NCBI RefSeq assembly: GCF_023330685.1
Contig: NZ_CP097128.1
Coordinates: 2,728,001 to 2,792,000, forward strand
Length of the DNA stretch: 64,000 nt
Reading direction: 5' to 3'
Source: Conexibacter sp. DBS9H8
GTDB lineage: Bacteria; Actinomycetota; Thermoleophilia; Solirubrobacterales; Solirubrobacteraceae
This document shows positions 8,399 to 16,819 of the stretch, one piece after another (within the stretch, counting starts at the first letter, position 1; each line of letters starts with the position of its first letter). The position numbers and the translations under genes were made by a program. The notes under the pieces were generated by a model. It saw only the letters and a list, made by a program, of their open reading frames with translations. It ran no database searches and was not told where the DNA came from.

Positions 8399-9561
8399 CG
8401 CGTCACCTCCTGGCTCATACCCGCCTGAGCATACGAGTCTCGCGTCGCGGTGACCTCCGCCGCGTAGACCTCCTCGAGTCGTGCGCCCTGCTCGAGCCGG
8501 AAGCGCTGGCGCTGGGTTCCGTTGCGGTCGGGCAGGCGAACGTCGATCCCGAGCGCCTGTCGAGCCGGCTCCGTCCAGCTCAACAGCCGCTGGACGGCTG
8601 TGCTCGCGGGGTACTCCTCGCCGGTCCCGAGCTCAAGCAGGTCGCCGTCGAGCCCGTAGCGGATCGCCCGCCACATGTTCTCCTCCAACAACCGTCCCGG
8701 TAGCGCGCTCTCGGAGCCGCCCCGCCCCTCGTCGACGTCGTGGGCGGCCTGGGCGACCGCCGCGACGATCAGCCGCGCGAGCGCGTCCGACTCTTCAGCG
8801 GTTCCCTGTACGTCGCAGATCCGAACCTCGACCGTGCCGAAGCTGAGGTGCGGCCGGACCGACCACCAGACCTGGGTGTACTCGACGATCGAACGAGTTC
8901 GGACGAGAAAGTCGATGTACTCGGCGTACCGGGCCCAGTCGCCGAAGGCGTCCGGGATCCCGCAGCGCGGAAAGCTCTTGGTGAAGGTCTGGGACCGCAT
9001 GCTCGCCAAGCCGCTGTCGCGCCCGTCGAGGAAGGGGCTGTTGGCCGAGATCGCCAGCAGCAGGGGAAGGACCGGCCGCAGACGGTCACATACCCGAACG
9101 GCACGGTCCGCGCCGCGGATGCCGACGTGGACGTGCATCGAGAAGGTGTTGTTGCGCCAGGCGACCCAGCGGAGTCCGTCCTCGACCCGGTGGTAGTGCT
9201 CGGTGTCGATGATCGGTTGGTCGCGGTAATCGGCCCACGGGTGCGTGCCCGTCGCCCCGAGGGCGAGCCCGTGCCGGTCCGCGAGCGCGAAGAGGGCGCG
9301 CCGGTAGCCGTTCTGGCGGCCGATCGCGTCGTCGATGTCGGTTCCCCGCCCGGAACGGATCTCGATCTCCGAGGAGATCAGCTCACCGGCGACCGAGTCG
9401 GCCAGCTCCCCCTGCCGCGCGGCCGCCGACAGCTCCTCATAGCGCGGGCTGAGGTCGAGGGTGGCCGGGTCCAACAGCGCGAACTCCTCCTCGAGGCCAA
9501 CCGTGAAGTCGGTTCCCTCCTCGAACAGCGCACGGCCGGCGGTGAGATCGATGCTCGTCAT
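8395..9561 (-). CDS. YbdK-type carboxylate-amine ligase (glutamate-cysteine ligase family 2)
   Basis: 388 residues, the usual size for GCS2/YbdK enzymes that join glutamate to an amine (cysteine in the EgtA/GshA-like members). The ATP- and metal-binding motif FTVGLEEEFALLD is at residues about 19-31. FSMHVHVGIRG, a conserved metal/substrate segment, lies mid-protein, and EVRICDVQGT is the C-terminal family motif. It lies 13 bases after a glutaredoxin-like gene, a context compatible with low-molecular-weight thiol metabolism, but the amine acceptor is not deducible. Class assignment is strong; exact substrate is open. Confidence 0.92.
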   Translation of the reverse strand: MTSIDLTAGRALFEEGTDFTVGLEEEFALLDPATLDLSPRYEELSAAARQGELADSVAGELISSEIEIRSGRGTDIDDAIGRQNGYRRALFALADRHGLALGATGTHPWADYRDQPIIDTEHYHRVEDGLRWVAWRNNTFSMHVHVGIRGADRAVRVCDRLRPVLPLLLAISANSPFLDGRDSGLASMRSQTFTKSFPRCGIPDAFGDWARYAEYIDFLVRTRSIVEYTQVWWSVRPHLSFGTVEVRICDVQGTAEESDALARLIVAAVAQAAHDVDEGRGGSESALPGRLLEENMWRAIRYGLDGDLLELGTGEEYPASTAVQRLLSWTEPARQALGIDVRLPDRNGTQRQRFRLEQGARLEEVYAAEVTATRDSYAQAGMSQEVTR

Positions 9562-9574
9562 CTGGGTCGGAGGT

Positions 9575-9829
9575 TCAGCCTGCTGGCGGGGTCAGGTTAG
9601 CGATGGCGTCGATCAAGTCGGCCTCCGGCACGAAGAACGCAAAGCGCTCCTGCCCGTCGAGCACGAGTACGGGGATCCGTTCGAGGTAGCGCGTGAGGAG
9701 ACGATCATCGGACTCGATATCGACGATCTCCAGCTCGAAGGGATAGCGAGCCTGGACGCGCAGGACCGTCTCGAGCGCGGTCTCACAGAGGTGACATCCG
9801 GGACGGCCGTAGAAGGTCAGCCGGCTCAC
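9575..9829 (-). CDS. Glutaredoxin-like thioredoxin-fold protein
   Basis: 84 residues of thioredoxin fold (DUF836/glutaredoxin-like family). The active site CHLC follows the first strand (LTFYGRPGCHLCE), and the cis-Pro region is ERIPVLVLDG. GTG at 9829 overlaps the tsaD stop by 4 bases and begins the first strand directly; the longer in-frame extension is arginine-rich and unlike the family. It is likely a cytosolic disulfide or bacillithiol/mycothiol-linked reductase, translated with the t6A operon and adjacent to the thiol-ligase-like gene downstream. Confidence 0.88.
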   Translation of the reverse strand: MSRLTFYGRPGCHLCETALETVLRVQARYPFELEIVDIESDDRLLTRYLERIPVLVLDGQERFAFFVPEADLIDAIANLTPPAG

Positions 9830-10821
9830 GCCGGGGCCGCCAGCGGCCGTTCCCCGGTGGCGTAGACGTCGAGGCCGAGGTAGGTCGGATACGGCTGAGC
9901 GGGCAGGTGCAGGGCAGCGGCGGCGATCATCGCGGCGTTGTCGGTGCACAGCGCCGGCACCGGGACGTCGTGTTCGAGGCCCAAGGCGGCGACGGCCGCA
10001 CGCAGCGGACCGTTGGCGGCGACCCCGCCTCCGAGCGCGATCCGAGTCGCTCCCGTCGTCTGGACGGCCCGGCGCAGGCGGATCATCAGTGCCTCCACGA
10101 TCGCCGCCTCGTACGCGGCGGCGAGGTCGGCCCGGCGTCGCGCAGTCTCCTCCGCCCCCAGCTCGCGCGTCTTGTACAGCAGCGCGGTCTTGAGACCGGC
10201 GAAGGAGAAGTCGAGTCCGCCCATCCGCGCGCCGACGGGAAACCGGAAGGCAGCCGGATCCCCGTCGGCGGCGAGGCGGGAGAGGGCCGCTCCGCCCGGG
10301 TAGCCGAGGCCGAGCAGACGGGCCCCCTTGTCAAAGGCCTCTCCGGCCGCGTCATCGAGGGTTTGGCCGAGAATCTCCGCCGGGCCCTCAGGCCGCGTGA
10401 CCCGGGCGAGCAGGGTATGTCCCCCCGAGGCGATGAGGCAGAGAAACGGCGGGTCAAAGCCGTTGAGGAACGACGCGGCGAGGTGTCCGTGGAGGTGATC
10501 GACGCCGGTGAAGGGCAGCTCCCGTCCGGCGGCAAGGCCCTTGGCCGCCGAGAAGCCGACGAGGAGCGCGGCGACGAGGCCGGGGCCACGGGTCGCGGCG
10601 ACCCGGGTGATCTTGTCGAGGCCGACCTCGGCCTGGGTGAGGGCCGCGTCGATCACCGGGGTGATCTGCTCGAGGTGCTGGCGGGAGGCGATCTCGGGCA
10701 CGACCCCACCGAAGCGGTCGTGCACCGTCTGGGAGGAGATCACGTTCGCGTGAATCACCCCGTCGAGCCCGACGACGGCGGCGCAGGTGTCGTCACAGCT
10801 CGTCTCGACCGCGAGGATCAC
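9826..10821 (-). CDS. tsaD: tRNA N6-threonylcarbamoyladenosine synthase catalytic subunit TsaD
   Basis: TsaD transfers threonylcarbamoyl from TC-AMP to A37 of ANN-decoding tRNAs. The start is GTG at 10821 inside the rimI stop (331 residues), giving the canonical opening ILAVETSCDDT. The metal-binding HLHGH is present, as are ASGGHT, the late GGGVAANGPLR and DNAAMIA of the ASKHA fold. It sits after tsaE, tsaB and rimI in one operon, the classic arrangement. The TC-AMP synthase (TsaC/Sua5) is not in the window. Confidence 0.97.
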   Translation of the reverse strand: MILAVETSCDDTCAAVVGLDGVIHANVISSQTVHDRFGGVVPEIASRQHLEQITPVIDAALTQAEVGLDKITRVAATRGPGLVAALLVGFSAAKGLAAGRELPFTGVDHLHGHLAASFLNGFDPPFLCLIASGGHTLLARVTRPEGPAEILGQTLDDAAGEAFDKGARLLGLGYPGGAALSRLAADGDPAAFRFPVGARMGGLDFSFAGLKTALLYKTRELGAEETARRRADLAAAYEAAIVEALMIRLRRAVQTTGATRIALGGGVAANGPLRAAVAALGLEHDVPVPALCTDNAAMIAAAALHLPAQPYPTYLGLDVYATGERPLAAPA

Positions 10822-11297
10822 TCGACCTCCCACGGGGTGCCGAGGGCCCGCCACATGATGATCGCGTCCTCACCGGTGTCGACGTAGTAGCGCCGGCGGA
10901 TGCCGACGCTACGGAACCCGTACTGCTCATACAGCGCGATCGCCGGCGCGTTGGAGACCCGCACCTCCAGCGTGACGTTTGCGTCGGCTCCGATCCGGGC
11001 AAGCAGCCCGTCGATGAGCGAGCGACCAACGCCAGACCGACGCTGAGCCGGGTCGGTGGCGAGGTTCATCAGGTGGTAGGCCTCCGGGTAACAGGCGCAG
11101 ATGAGGTAACCGCACAGGTCGCCCTCGCGCCAGGCGCCGAGGCAGATCCCGTCCGCCTTGGCGACCTCGAGGACGAACATCGACAGGCTCCATGGCGTCG
11201 GGAACGAACGCCGTTCGACCGCGATGACGGCCGGCAGGTCCCCGTAGGTGAGCGGGCGGATGAGCAGGTCGTCTCGGCCGACCATGGTCCGGATCAT
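10818..11297 (-). CDS. rimI: Ribosomal protein S18 N-acetyltransferase-like GNAT (RimI)
   Basis: A 159-residue GNAT acetyltransferase. The acetyl-CoA loop is seen as QRRSGVGRSLIDGL, and the family signature ALYEQYGFRSVGIRRRYY is near the C-terminus. Position between tsaB and tsaD is the standard place for rimI. Both ends overlap neighbours by 4 bases, indicating coupled translation. RimI acetylates the N-terminus of S18 in E. coli; in actinobacteria its targets may be broader. Confidence 0.93.
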   Translation of the reverse strand: MIRTMVGRDDLLIRPLTYGDLPAVIAVERRSFPTPWSLSMFVLEVAKADGICLGAWREGDLCGYLICACYPEAYHLMNLATDPAQRRSGVGRSLIDGLLARIGADANVTLEVRVSNAPAIALYEQYGFRSVGIRRRYYVDTGEDAIIMWRALGTPWEVE

Positions 11298-11971
11298 CGG
11301 GCCACCTCCGCGTCGGGGAGGCGCACATAGCAGGGAAGCACCCGCTCTGGGGCGACCGGTGGGGCGTTGAGCGCGAGGCGGCAGTGCATGCGCGCACTGA
11401 CGCGATGGAGCACGCTGTCGTCAGCGGGCACGACCGCGCCCGCAGCCTCCAGCGCCGCGCGGAAGCGGACGGCGCCATCACCGACGGCAAGCCGGTCGCG
11501 GGCACGCTCGGCCAGGTCCTCCGGTGCGAGCACGCTCGGCACGAGACCGTCCCCGCCGACGAAGATCTCCCCGCGCCGAGCATCGATCACGGCGAGCACG
11601 AAGCGGCCTGCGCCCGCCTCCGCCGCCGTGGCGGAGGCGGCGAGAGACGCGAGCGAGGAGACCGGAACGAGCGGCCGCCCGAGCGCACGGGCGAGCCCCT
11701 GGGCGGCGGCGATTCCGATCCGCAGGCCGGTGAAGGTGCCCGGGCCGATCCCGACGGCGATGCGCCCGACCTGTTCCCAGCTGCCGCCGCCCTCGGCGAG
11801 GGTGGCCACCGCCGCCTCGAGCAGCGCCTGGGCATGGAGGGGACGCCCGCCGGCGGGCGGGTCGACGGCGACCTCAGCGTCAACCCCACGCGCGGCATCC
11901 CAGAGCGCGGCGACGGTGAGCGCCGTTGATGTATCGAGCGCGAGCACCCCGGTCGCAGATCCCACGGTCAC
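11294..11971 (-). CDS. tsaB: tRNA t6A biosynthesis protein TsaB
   Basis: 225 residues from a GTG at 11971 that overlaps the tsaE stop (GTGA). This start removes an arginine/proline-rich extension and puts VLALDTSTALTVAAL, the first ASKHA strand, at the N-terminus. The TsaB signature GIGPGTFTGLRIG is intact. TsaB is the inactive TsaD paralogue that scaffolds the TsaBDE complex. Confidence 0.95.
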   Translation of the reverse strand: MTVGSATGVLALDTSTALTVAALWDAARGVDAEVAVDPPAGGRPLHAQALLEAAVATLAEGGGSWEQVGRIAVGIGPGTFTGLRIGIAAAQGLARALGRPLVPVSSLASLAASATAAEAGAGRFVLAVIDARRGEIFVGGDGLVPSVLAPEDLAERARDRLAVGDGAVRFRAALEAAGAVVPADDSVLHRVSARMHCRLALNAPPVAPERVLPCYVRLPDAEVAR

Positions 11972-12411
11972 GGAGCGTCCACCGTGATCCGGCGACGCTC
12001 GAGGTCGATGTGCTCGAGCCGAAGGTGGTGACGGATCTGGCCGAACCGCGCGATCGTCTCGAGCCCGGCGCCCGGCCATTCGATGAAGGCGACCGCGTCC
12101 GCGGTGAGATAGTCGGCGAGCAGATCTGGATCCTCGGCGCCGAGATCAGCGAGCCGGTAGAGATCGAGGTGGGCGACGACACTCAGGCCGGTCGGAGCCG
12201 GCCCCTCGACCGGGTAGCGGCTCCCGATCGCGAATGTCGGACTCGTGACCGGCACACGTACACCAAGGGCCCGAGCGGCGCCCCGAACCAGCGTCGTCTT
12301 GCCGGTCCCGAGCTCCCCGCTCAGCAGCACGACGTCTCCCGGCTGAAGGGACGCCGCCAGTTGGGCACCGAAGCGCTCGGTCCCGGCGCTGTCGGTCGTC
12401 TCGACCGTCAC
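11968..12411 (-). CDS. tsaE: tRNA t6A biosynthesis ATPase TsaE
   Basis: 147 residues, a P-loop ATPase that resets the TsaBD complex. Walker A is LLSGELGTGKTTLVRG, the conserved TSPTF follows (VPVTSPTFAIG), and the DLYRL and FIEWP motifs typical of TsaE are present. GTG start overlaps the stop of the preceding LPFTG protein gene by 4 bases, so this small secreted protein and the t6A genes share a transcript. Confidence 0.96.
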   Translation of the reverse strand: MTVETTDSAGTERFGAQLAASLQPGDVVLLSGELGTGKTTLVRGAARALGVRVPVTSPTFAIGSRYPVEGPAPTGLSVVAHLDLYRLADLGAEDPDLLADYLTADAVAFIEWPGAGLETIARFGQIRHHLRLEHIDLERRRITVDAP

Positions 12412-12716
12412 CGCCGCCGGGGGGAGATTCGTAGCCGGATCGTGACACCCGCGCCGATCAGGAGCACGCTGGCAACCGTCTCAGGCCACAGGTCGAGGCC
12501 GGTGAAGGGCAGGTTCCCCGCGGGAGTCGTCGTGGTCGTCGTGGTGGTGGCCGTCGGCGTTGTCGTCGCCGGGAGCCAGGGGACGCTCGTGACGAGCCGC
12601 GTCGTCGGCACCGCCGGTGGAATCCCGGCGGGGAGCGAGGCCGAGGTGGTCGTCGCCGCGGACGCGACGGTGGCGGTCGCCGCGATGATCAGGAGGACAA
12701 GGGCCAGCAGACGCAT
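12408..12716 (-). CDS. Small secreted LPFTG-anchored protein
   Basis: A 102-residue protein with all parts of a sortase substrate. A signal peptide (MRLLALVLLIIAATATVASA) is followed by a Thr/Pro/Ser-rich mucin-like middle with a run of eight Thr, then LPFTG, a hydrophobic helix (VASVLLIGAGVTIRL) and a positive tail (RISPRRR). ATG at 12716 is preferred over a GTG 12 bases upstream: it begins the signal peptide and lies 10 bases after a TACAGT box. The stop overlaps tsaE by 4 bases. The Thr-rich stretch may be glycosylated. No enzymatic domain exists; it is probably a tiny wall-bound spacer or stalk. No sortase gene is in the window. Confidence 0.8.
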   Translation of the reverse strand: MRLLALVLLIIAATATVASAATTTSASLPAGIPPAVPTTRLVTSVPWLPATTTPTATTTTTTTTPAGNLPFTGLDLWPETVASVLLIGAGVTIRLRISPRRR

Positions 12717-12726
12717 CGTCGGCGAC

Positions 12727-12732
12727 ACTGTA
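12727..12732 (-). promoter_or_regulatory. Candidate -10 box for the LPFTG-tsaE-tsaB-rimI-tsaD operon
   Basis: TACAGT on the minus strand, 10 bases before ATG 12716. The divergent flippase begins at 12738, so two promoters must share a 21-base gap and probably extend into each other's coding sequence. Confidence 0.45.
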
Positions 12733-12737
12733 GATGT

Positions 12738-14060
12738 ATGCGGTCACGCATCGCCCTCGTCCTGCACCGTCTGCGTGGCTCGGAAACGGGAACGGCCGCG
12801 TGGCTGGCGGCCGCGATGATCGCCAACAATCTCATCGCCCTCGGCGCGTCGGTCGCCTTCGCCCGGCTGCTCAGCGACTACGGCGCCCTCGCTGCGCTCA
12901 TCAGCTACCTGATCATCCTCACGGTGGCTGGCCAGGCTCTCCAGGTGGCGACGGCCCGTGAGGGGGTTCTCGGCCGTCTCGGGACCGGTGATGACCTCCT
13001 GCACACCCTTGAACGGTGGTGGCGCACCCTCGCCTGGTTCACAGCCGCGGCAACCGTCGCCTCGATTCTCGCCCGACACCTCATCGCCTCCGTCGTCGGG
13101 GTGGCCCACGACCCGGGCGGGAGCTGGGCCGCCGCCGCCGGCATCCCGGCCGGATGCCTCTACCTCGAGCTCTCCGTCCTCCGCGGCGCGTTGCAGTCCG
13201 TCGGCGACTTCGCCGGAGTCGGCCTCAGCCTGATCGGCGAGCAGGCAGTCCGACTGCTCGTCGGGGTGACGCTCGCAGCGATCGGACTCGGGGTCGCCGG
13301 CGCCTACCTCGGCTCCCTCGCCGCCTACGTCGGAATGTCCGGCTACTGCGCCGTGCGGGTCTACCGGCGCGTCGCCGGCGCAGACCACCGCCGCTGGGGC
13401 CCGGGCGACGCCGGCCGTGCCGCACTCGGCTTTGGCCGCCACGTGCGCCACGCCGCGATCCCGATCCTCGGGCTCGCCGTCATCCAGCTGCTCCAGAACG
13501 TCGATCTGATCATCGCCAAGCACCGGATGAGCAACCGGGTCGACAGCTCCTATGCGGTCGCCGCCGTCGCCGCGAAGGTCCTCATCTGGGTCGCGATGGG
13601 GGCGAGCTTCCACCTCGTCCCCGAGACCTCCCGACGGGCCCAGGCGGGGCAGGGCACGCGGGCCGTGCTCGGCCGATCAGTCGCGATCATCGCCGTCTGC
13701 GCGCTGCCGTGTCTGGCGATCTTCGCCGTCGGCGCCCACCCGCTGCTGTCCCTCGTGTTCGGCGCACGGCGAGCGATCGCCTCCTCCTCCCTGCTACCCC
13801 TCGGCGCCGCCTTCACCGTGCTCGCGGGAACCTATCTCGCCGTTCAGTACATGCTCGCCCTGCGGCGCGTGTGGTTTCTTCTCGCCCTCGCAATCGTCGC
13901 CGCTCTCGAGCCGGTGTTGTTGTTGGACGCCTCGCACCGTCCGGCGGCGTTCGCCGCCGTCGTTCTCGCCGTTCAGACGCTCGGAGCGGTGCTCGCCTTC
14001 ACCCTCGCTCTCCTCCCCGGCCCGCGGCGGCCGCCCGCGTTTCAGAACAGATCGAGTTGA
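12738..14060 (+). CDS. MOP-superfamily polysaccharide flippase
   Basis: A 440-residue integral membrane protein with about twelve to fourteen hydrophobic segments. It has the N-terminal pattern of Wzx/oligosaccharide flippases (AAMIANNLIALGASVAFARLL...LISYLIILTVAGQALQVAT) and the repeated mid-protein block LQNVDLIIAKHRM. No catalytic motif is expected. It probably exports a lipid-linked glycan, separate from the MurJ at 61176. It is monocistronic and overlaps the convergent UDG gene by 19 bases at its 3' end. The carried glycan cannot be inferred, because no glycosyltransferase cluster adjoins it. Confidence 0.85.
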   Translation: MRSRIALVLHRLRGSETGTAAWLAAAMIANNLIALGASVAFARLLSDYGALAALISYLIILTVAGQALQVATAREGVLGRLGTGDDLLHTLERWWRTLAWFTAAATVASILARHLIASVVGVAHDPGGSWAAAAGIPAGCLYLELSVLRGALQSVGDFAGVGLSLIGEQAVRLLVGVTLAAIGLGVAGAYLGSLAAYVGMSGYCAVRVYRRVAGADHRRWGPGDAGRAALGFGRHVRHAAIPILGLAVIQLLQNVDLIIAKHRMSNRVDSSYAVAAVAAKVLIWVAMGASFHLVPETSRRAQAGQGTRAVLGRSVAIIAVCALPCLAIFAVGAHPLLSLVFGARRAIASSSLLPLGAAFTVLAGTYLAVQYMLALRRVWFLLALAIVAALEPVLLLDASHRPAAFAAVVLAVQTLGAVLAFTLALLPGPRRPPAFQNRSS

Positions 14061-14731
14061 CCCTCCACGTCCGCTGCGAGATCCGCAGCCGGCGGGTCGC
14101 GCTGTGCCGGCGGACCGGGCTGGACCGGCGGGCCGAGCGCGAGCAGCGCGGGCAGGCGTGCAAAGTCCTCTCGTAGGACGTCGACCATCGATCGGGTGTA
14201 AAGCGCGGCGGCCGGGTGCAGAAGCGGATAGAGCCGCACGCGTCGCGGACCGATCAGCCGCTCCTCCGCCTGCCCGTGTATGCGGGTGATGCCGGTCGGG
14301 TCACCACGCAACAGCTTGGTGGCGAAGTTGCCGAGCGTCGCCACGACAGTCGGCTCGATCAGCTCGATCTGGGCAAACAGGTAGTGCTGGCAGGCCTGCA
14401 GCTCGTGCGGGTGAGGGTCTCGGTTCCCAGGCGGTCGACACTTGAGCGTGTTCGCGATGAACACGTCCGCGCGGGTCAGGCCGATCTCCTCAAGGAGTTG
14501 CTCGAGCAGCTGCCCGGCCTGGCCGACGAAGGGCACCCCGCGCTCGTCCTCGGTCCGACCGGGCGCCTCACCGACGAACATCAATGCAGCGTCGGCGTTA
14601 CCCGAGCCGAACACGACGGTCGTGCGGGTCTCCGCCAGTCCACAGTCACGACAGACACGGGCCTGCTCATAGACCGCCTTGAGCCGCTCCCGACGCTCGC
14701 TCGGGCTGAGATGGACGAGGTCGCCTGGCAC
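14042..14731 (-). CDS. Type-4 uracil-DNA glycosylase (Fe-S)
   Basis: About 229 residues. It removes uracil from DNA. Family 4 signatures: motif 1 GEAPGRTEDERGVPFVGQAG, catalytic-region NTLKCRPPGNRDPHPHE, and LLHPAAAL as the C-terminal HP motif. Four Cys (CRDCG near the N-terminus, then LKC and AC-QHYL) give the expected [4Fe-4S] cluster. A TTG 12 bases upstream is an alternative start; the GTG at 14731 is taken because a GATTGT box lies 8 bases before it. The tail after the enzyme domain is Pro-rich (PPVQPGPPAQRDPP) and ends LDLF, a possible sliding-clamp-binding motif. Confidence 0.93.
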   Translation of the reverse strand: MPGDLVHLSPSERRERLKAVYEQARVCRDCGLAETRTTVVFGSGNADAALMFVGEAPGRTEDERGVPFVGQAGQLLEQLLEEIGLTRADVFIANTLKCRPPGNRDPHPHELQACQHYLFAQIELIEPTVVATLGNFATKLLRGDPTGITRIHGQAEERLIGPRRVRLYPLLHPAAALYTRSMVDVLREDFARLPALLALGPPVQPGPPAQRDPPAADLAADVEGQLDLF

Positions 14732-14812
14732 CGTGACGTACAATCATCGCAAGCTCACCGGTATCTCCGCGGAGAACTGGATTTGCCACCCTCACCGCCC
14801 AACCTTCAGCCC

Positions 14813-15541
14813 ATGCGCGTGGCCGTGCTCGGAGCCGGCCGTCTCGGAACCGCTCTCGCGGCGTCGCTTGTCGCTGCGGGCTTGGACGCCATCGGTCCGG
14901 TAGGCCGCGGGGAGATCGGTCGCCTGATGGCCGAGCGCCTCACCGTCGTGATGCTCTGCGTCCCCGATGCCTCGATCGCGACGGTCGCCGCGAAGTTTCC
15001 GCCCGAACAGCGGCTTGGGCACTGTTCAGGTGCCCTCGGACTCGACGTACTCGGCAGGCGATCGGGCCTCAGCCTCCATCCGCTCACCTCCCTCACCGGT
15101 GCCGAAGCGTCCCTCGCCGGCGTCGGGGCCGCCCTCGACGCGACCGATACCGAGGCGCTCACGGTGGCCCAGAGCCTCGCGCGGAGTCTCGGAATGCGCC
15201 CCTTCCGGATCGCCTCGGAGGACCGCGCCGCCTACCACGCGGCGGCGAGCTGCGCGGCGAACTTCCTTGTCACCGTCGAGGCGGCAGCCGAACGGATCGC
15301 CGCGACCGCGGGCGTGTCCCGGGATCTACTGGTCCCGCTCGTCCGTGCTGCCGTCGAGAACTGGGCGACGCTTGGACCGGAGCGAGCCCTCACGGGACCG
15401 ATCGCCCGGGGCGACGTTGGGACCGTGGCTCGTCAGCGCGAGGCGCTCACCGAGCGAACCCCCGAGCTCGTCGCGCTGTTTGACGCCCTCGTCCAGGCGA
15501 CCGAGGATCTCGCCCGTGCGGCGCGAGCGGTGACCGCATGA
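14813..15541 (+). CDS. DUF2520 Rossmann-fold oxidoreductase, pan-linked
   Basis: 242 residues. An N-terminal NAD(P)-binding domain (MRVAVLGAGRLGTALAASL, GxGxxG) is followed by LCVPDASI and GALGLDVL, and then an all-helical DUF2520 C-terminal domain with YHAAASCAANFLVTV. This architecture is that of ketopantoate/6-phosphogluconate-type dehydrogenases. The stop overlaps the panC start by 4 bases, and the same DUF2520-panC-panD order occurs in mycobacteria. A role as the missing ketopantoate reductase is an inference from context and fold. ATG at 14813 is set by the first strand of the Rossmann fold; the long in-frame stretch upstream is antisense to the UDG gene. Confidence 0.85.
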   Translation: MRVAVLGAGRLGTALAASLVAAGLDAIGPVGRGEIGRLMAERLTVVMLCVPDASIATVAAKFPPEQRLGHCSGALGLDVLGRRSGLSLHPLTSLTGAEASLAGVGAALDATDTEALTVAQSLARSLGMRPFRIASEDRAAYHAAASCAANFLVTVEAAAERIAATAGVSRDLLVPLVRAAVENWATLGPERALTGPIARGDVGTVARQREALTERTPELVALFDALVQATEDLARAARAVTA

Positions 15542-16419
15542 GGTCGGTCACCACCGTCGCCGACCTCCGCCGGACGCTCGAACCGAGCCGCCGCGGCGGG
15601 GACCGGATCGGGCTCGTGCCGACGATGGGGGCTCTCCACGCCGGGCACCTCTCCCTGATCGCGCGAGCCCGAGCGAGCTGCGACGTCGTCGTCGTCTCCC
15701 TGTTCGTGAATCCGACGCAGTTCAACGACGGAGCCGACCTCGCCGCCTACCCGCGGAGCATCGACCGCGACGCCGAACTCGCGCGCGGTGCGGGCGCCGA
15801 CATCCTGTTCGCGCCGACGGTGGCGGAGGTCTACCCCGCCGGATTTCGCACCACGGTGTCCCTGTCTGGACTCACTGAGGTCCTCGAGGGTGCCCAACGG
15901 GGCCGGGGACACTTTGACGGCGTCAGCACCGTCGTCACGAAGCTGCTGAACATGGTCGGTCCGGACGTCGCGTTCTTCGGGCAGAAGGACGCTCAGCAGG
16001 CCCTCGTCGTCGCTGCCCTCGTACGCGACCTCAACATCCCCACGACAATCGAAACCTGTCCGACCGTCCGCGAGGCTGACGGCCTCGCCCTCTCGAGCCG
16101 AAACGTTCACCTCTCCCCCACCGACCGCGAACGGGCACTCGCCCTCCAGCGTGCCCTTCACGTCGCCGACGAGCTGATCAGCGCGGGCGAGCACCGCCCG
16201 GAGATCGTGCTCGACGCCGCCCGCGCCGTGCTCGGCCGGGCGGGATTGGAACCCGAATACCTCGTCCTCACGCGGCCCGACGACCTCGTGCCCGTCACGC
16301 GGATCGACGGCCCCGTCCTCGCCCTCGTCGCCGCACGGGTCGGACAGACCCGGCTGATCGACAACCGTCTCATCACCCCCGCCCCCAGACCAAACCGCCA
16401 GGTGACCGCCCCATGCTGA
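15538..16419 (+). CDS. panC: Pantothenate synthetase
   Basis: 293 residues. Joins pantoate and beta-alanine with ATP. The nucleotidyl-transferase HIGH-type motif is [13 protein letters not shown] (His34, His37). SLFVNPTQF and FFGQKDAQQ line the pantoate and ATP sites, and SSRNVHLS is the KMSKS-like loop. Start ATG overlaps the DUF2520 stop; its own end overlaps the panD start by 7 bases. The last 12 residues after the conserved domain are Pro/Arg-rich. Confidence 0.97.
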   Translation: MRSVTTVADLRRTLEPSRRGGDRIGLVPTMGALHAGHLSLIARARASCDVVVVSLFVNPTQFNDGADLAAYPRSIDRDAELARGAGADILFAPTVAEVYPAGFRTTVSLSGLTEVLEGAQRGRGHFDGVSTVVTKLLNMVGPDVAFFGQKDAQQALVVAALVRDLNIPTTIETCPTVREADGLALSSRNVHLSPTDRERALALQRALHVADELISAGEHRPEIVLDAARAVLGRAGLEPEYLVLTRPDDLVPVTRIDGPVLALVAARVGQTRLIDNRLITPAPRPNRQVTAPC

Positions 16420-16805
16420 GAACGATGCTCAAGTCCAAGATCCACCGTGCGACGGTGACCGACTGCGACCTCCATTACGTCGGCTCGATCACCGTCGACC
16501 CGGAGCTGCTGGAGGCGGCCGACATCCGTGAGTTCGAACAGGTCGCCGTCGTCGACGTCAACAACGGCGCACGGTTTGAGACCTACACGATCGCGGGCAC
16601 CCGCGGGTCCGGGGAGATGAAGGTCAACGGCGCCGCCGCCCGGCTTGTCCATCGACAGGACACGATCATCGTCATCTCCTACGGGGTATATGACCCCGAG
16701 GACCTGGAGTTCTACACCCCGACCGTCGTGCACGTGAACGCCGACAACTCGATTCTCGCGGTCGACCGCGAACCCGCCACGCTCCTCACCCAGCCGGCCG
16801 TCTGA
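16413..16805 (+). CDS. panD: Aspartate 1-decarboxylase (pyruvoyl enzyme) proenzyme
   Basis: 130 residues. Makes beta-alanine from aspartate. The self-cleavage site is Gly24-Ser25 (YVGSIT), Ser25 becoming the pyruvoyl group. Lys9 ([10 protein letters not shown]) and the [10 protein letters not shown] segment complete the active site. It is the PanD type that processes itself or needs PanZ in some bacteria; no panZ gene is nearby. It overlaps panC by 7 bases and is followed 14 bases later by panB. Confidence 0.97.
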   Translation: MLRTMLKSKIHRATVTDCDLHYVGSITVDPELLEAADIREFEQVAVVDVNNGARFETYTIAGTRGSGEMKVNGAAARLVHRQDTIIVISYGVYDPEDLEFYTPTVVHVNADNSILAVDREPATLLTQPAV

Positions 16806-16819
16806 AAGGACCCCCCACC

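Noticed and set aside
11205-11217. CGAAC-N3-GTTCG resembling a LexA box
   Set aside because: The spacer is 3 not 4 bases and it lies inside rimI coding sequence, far from any start.
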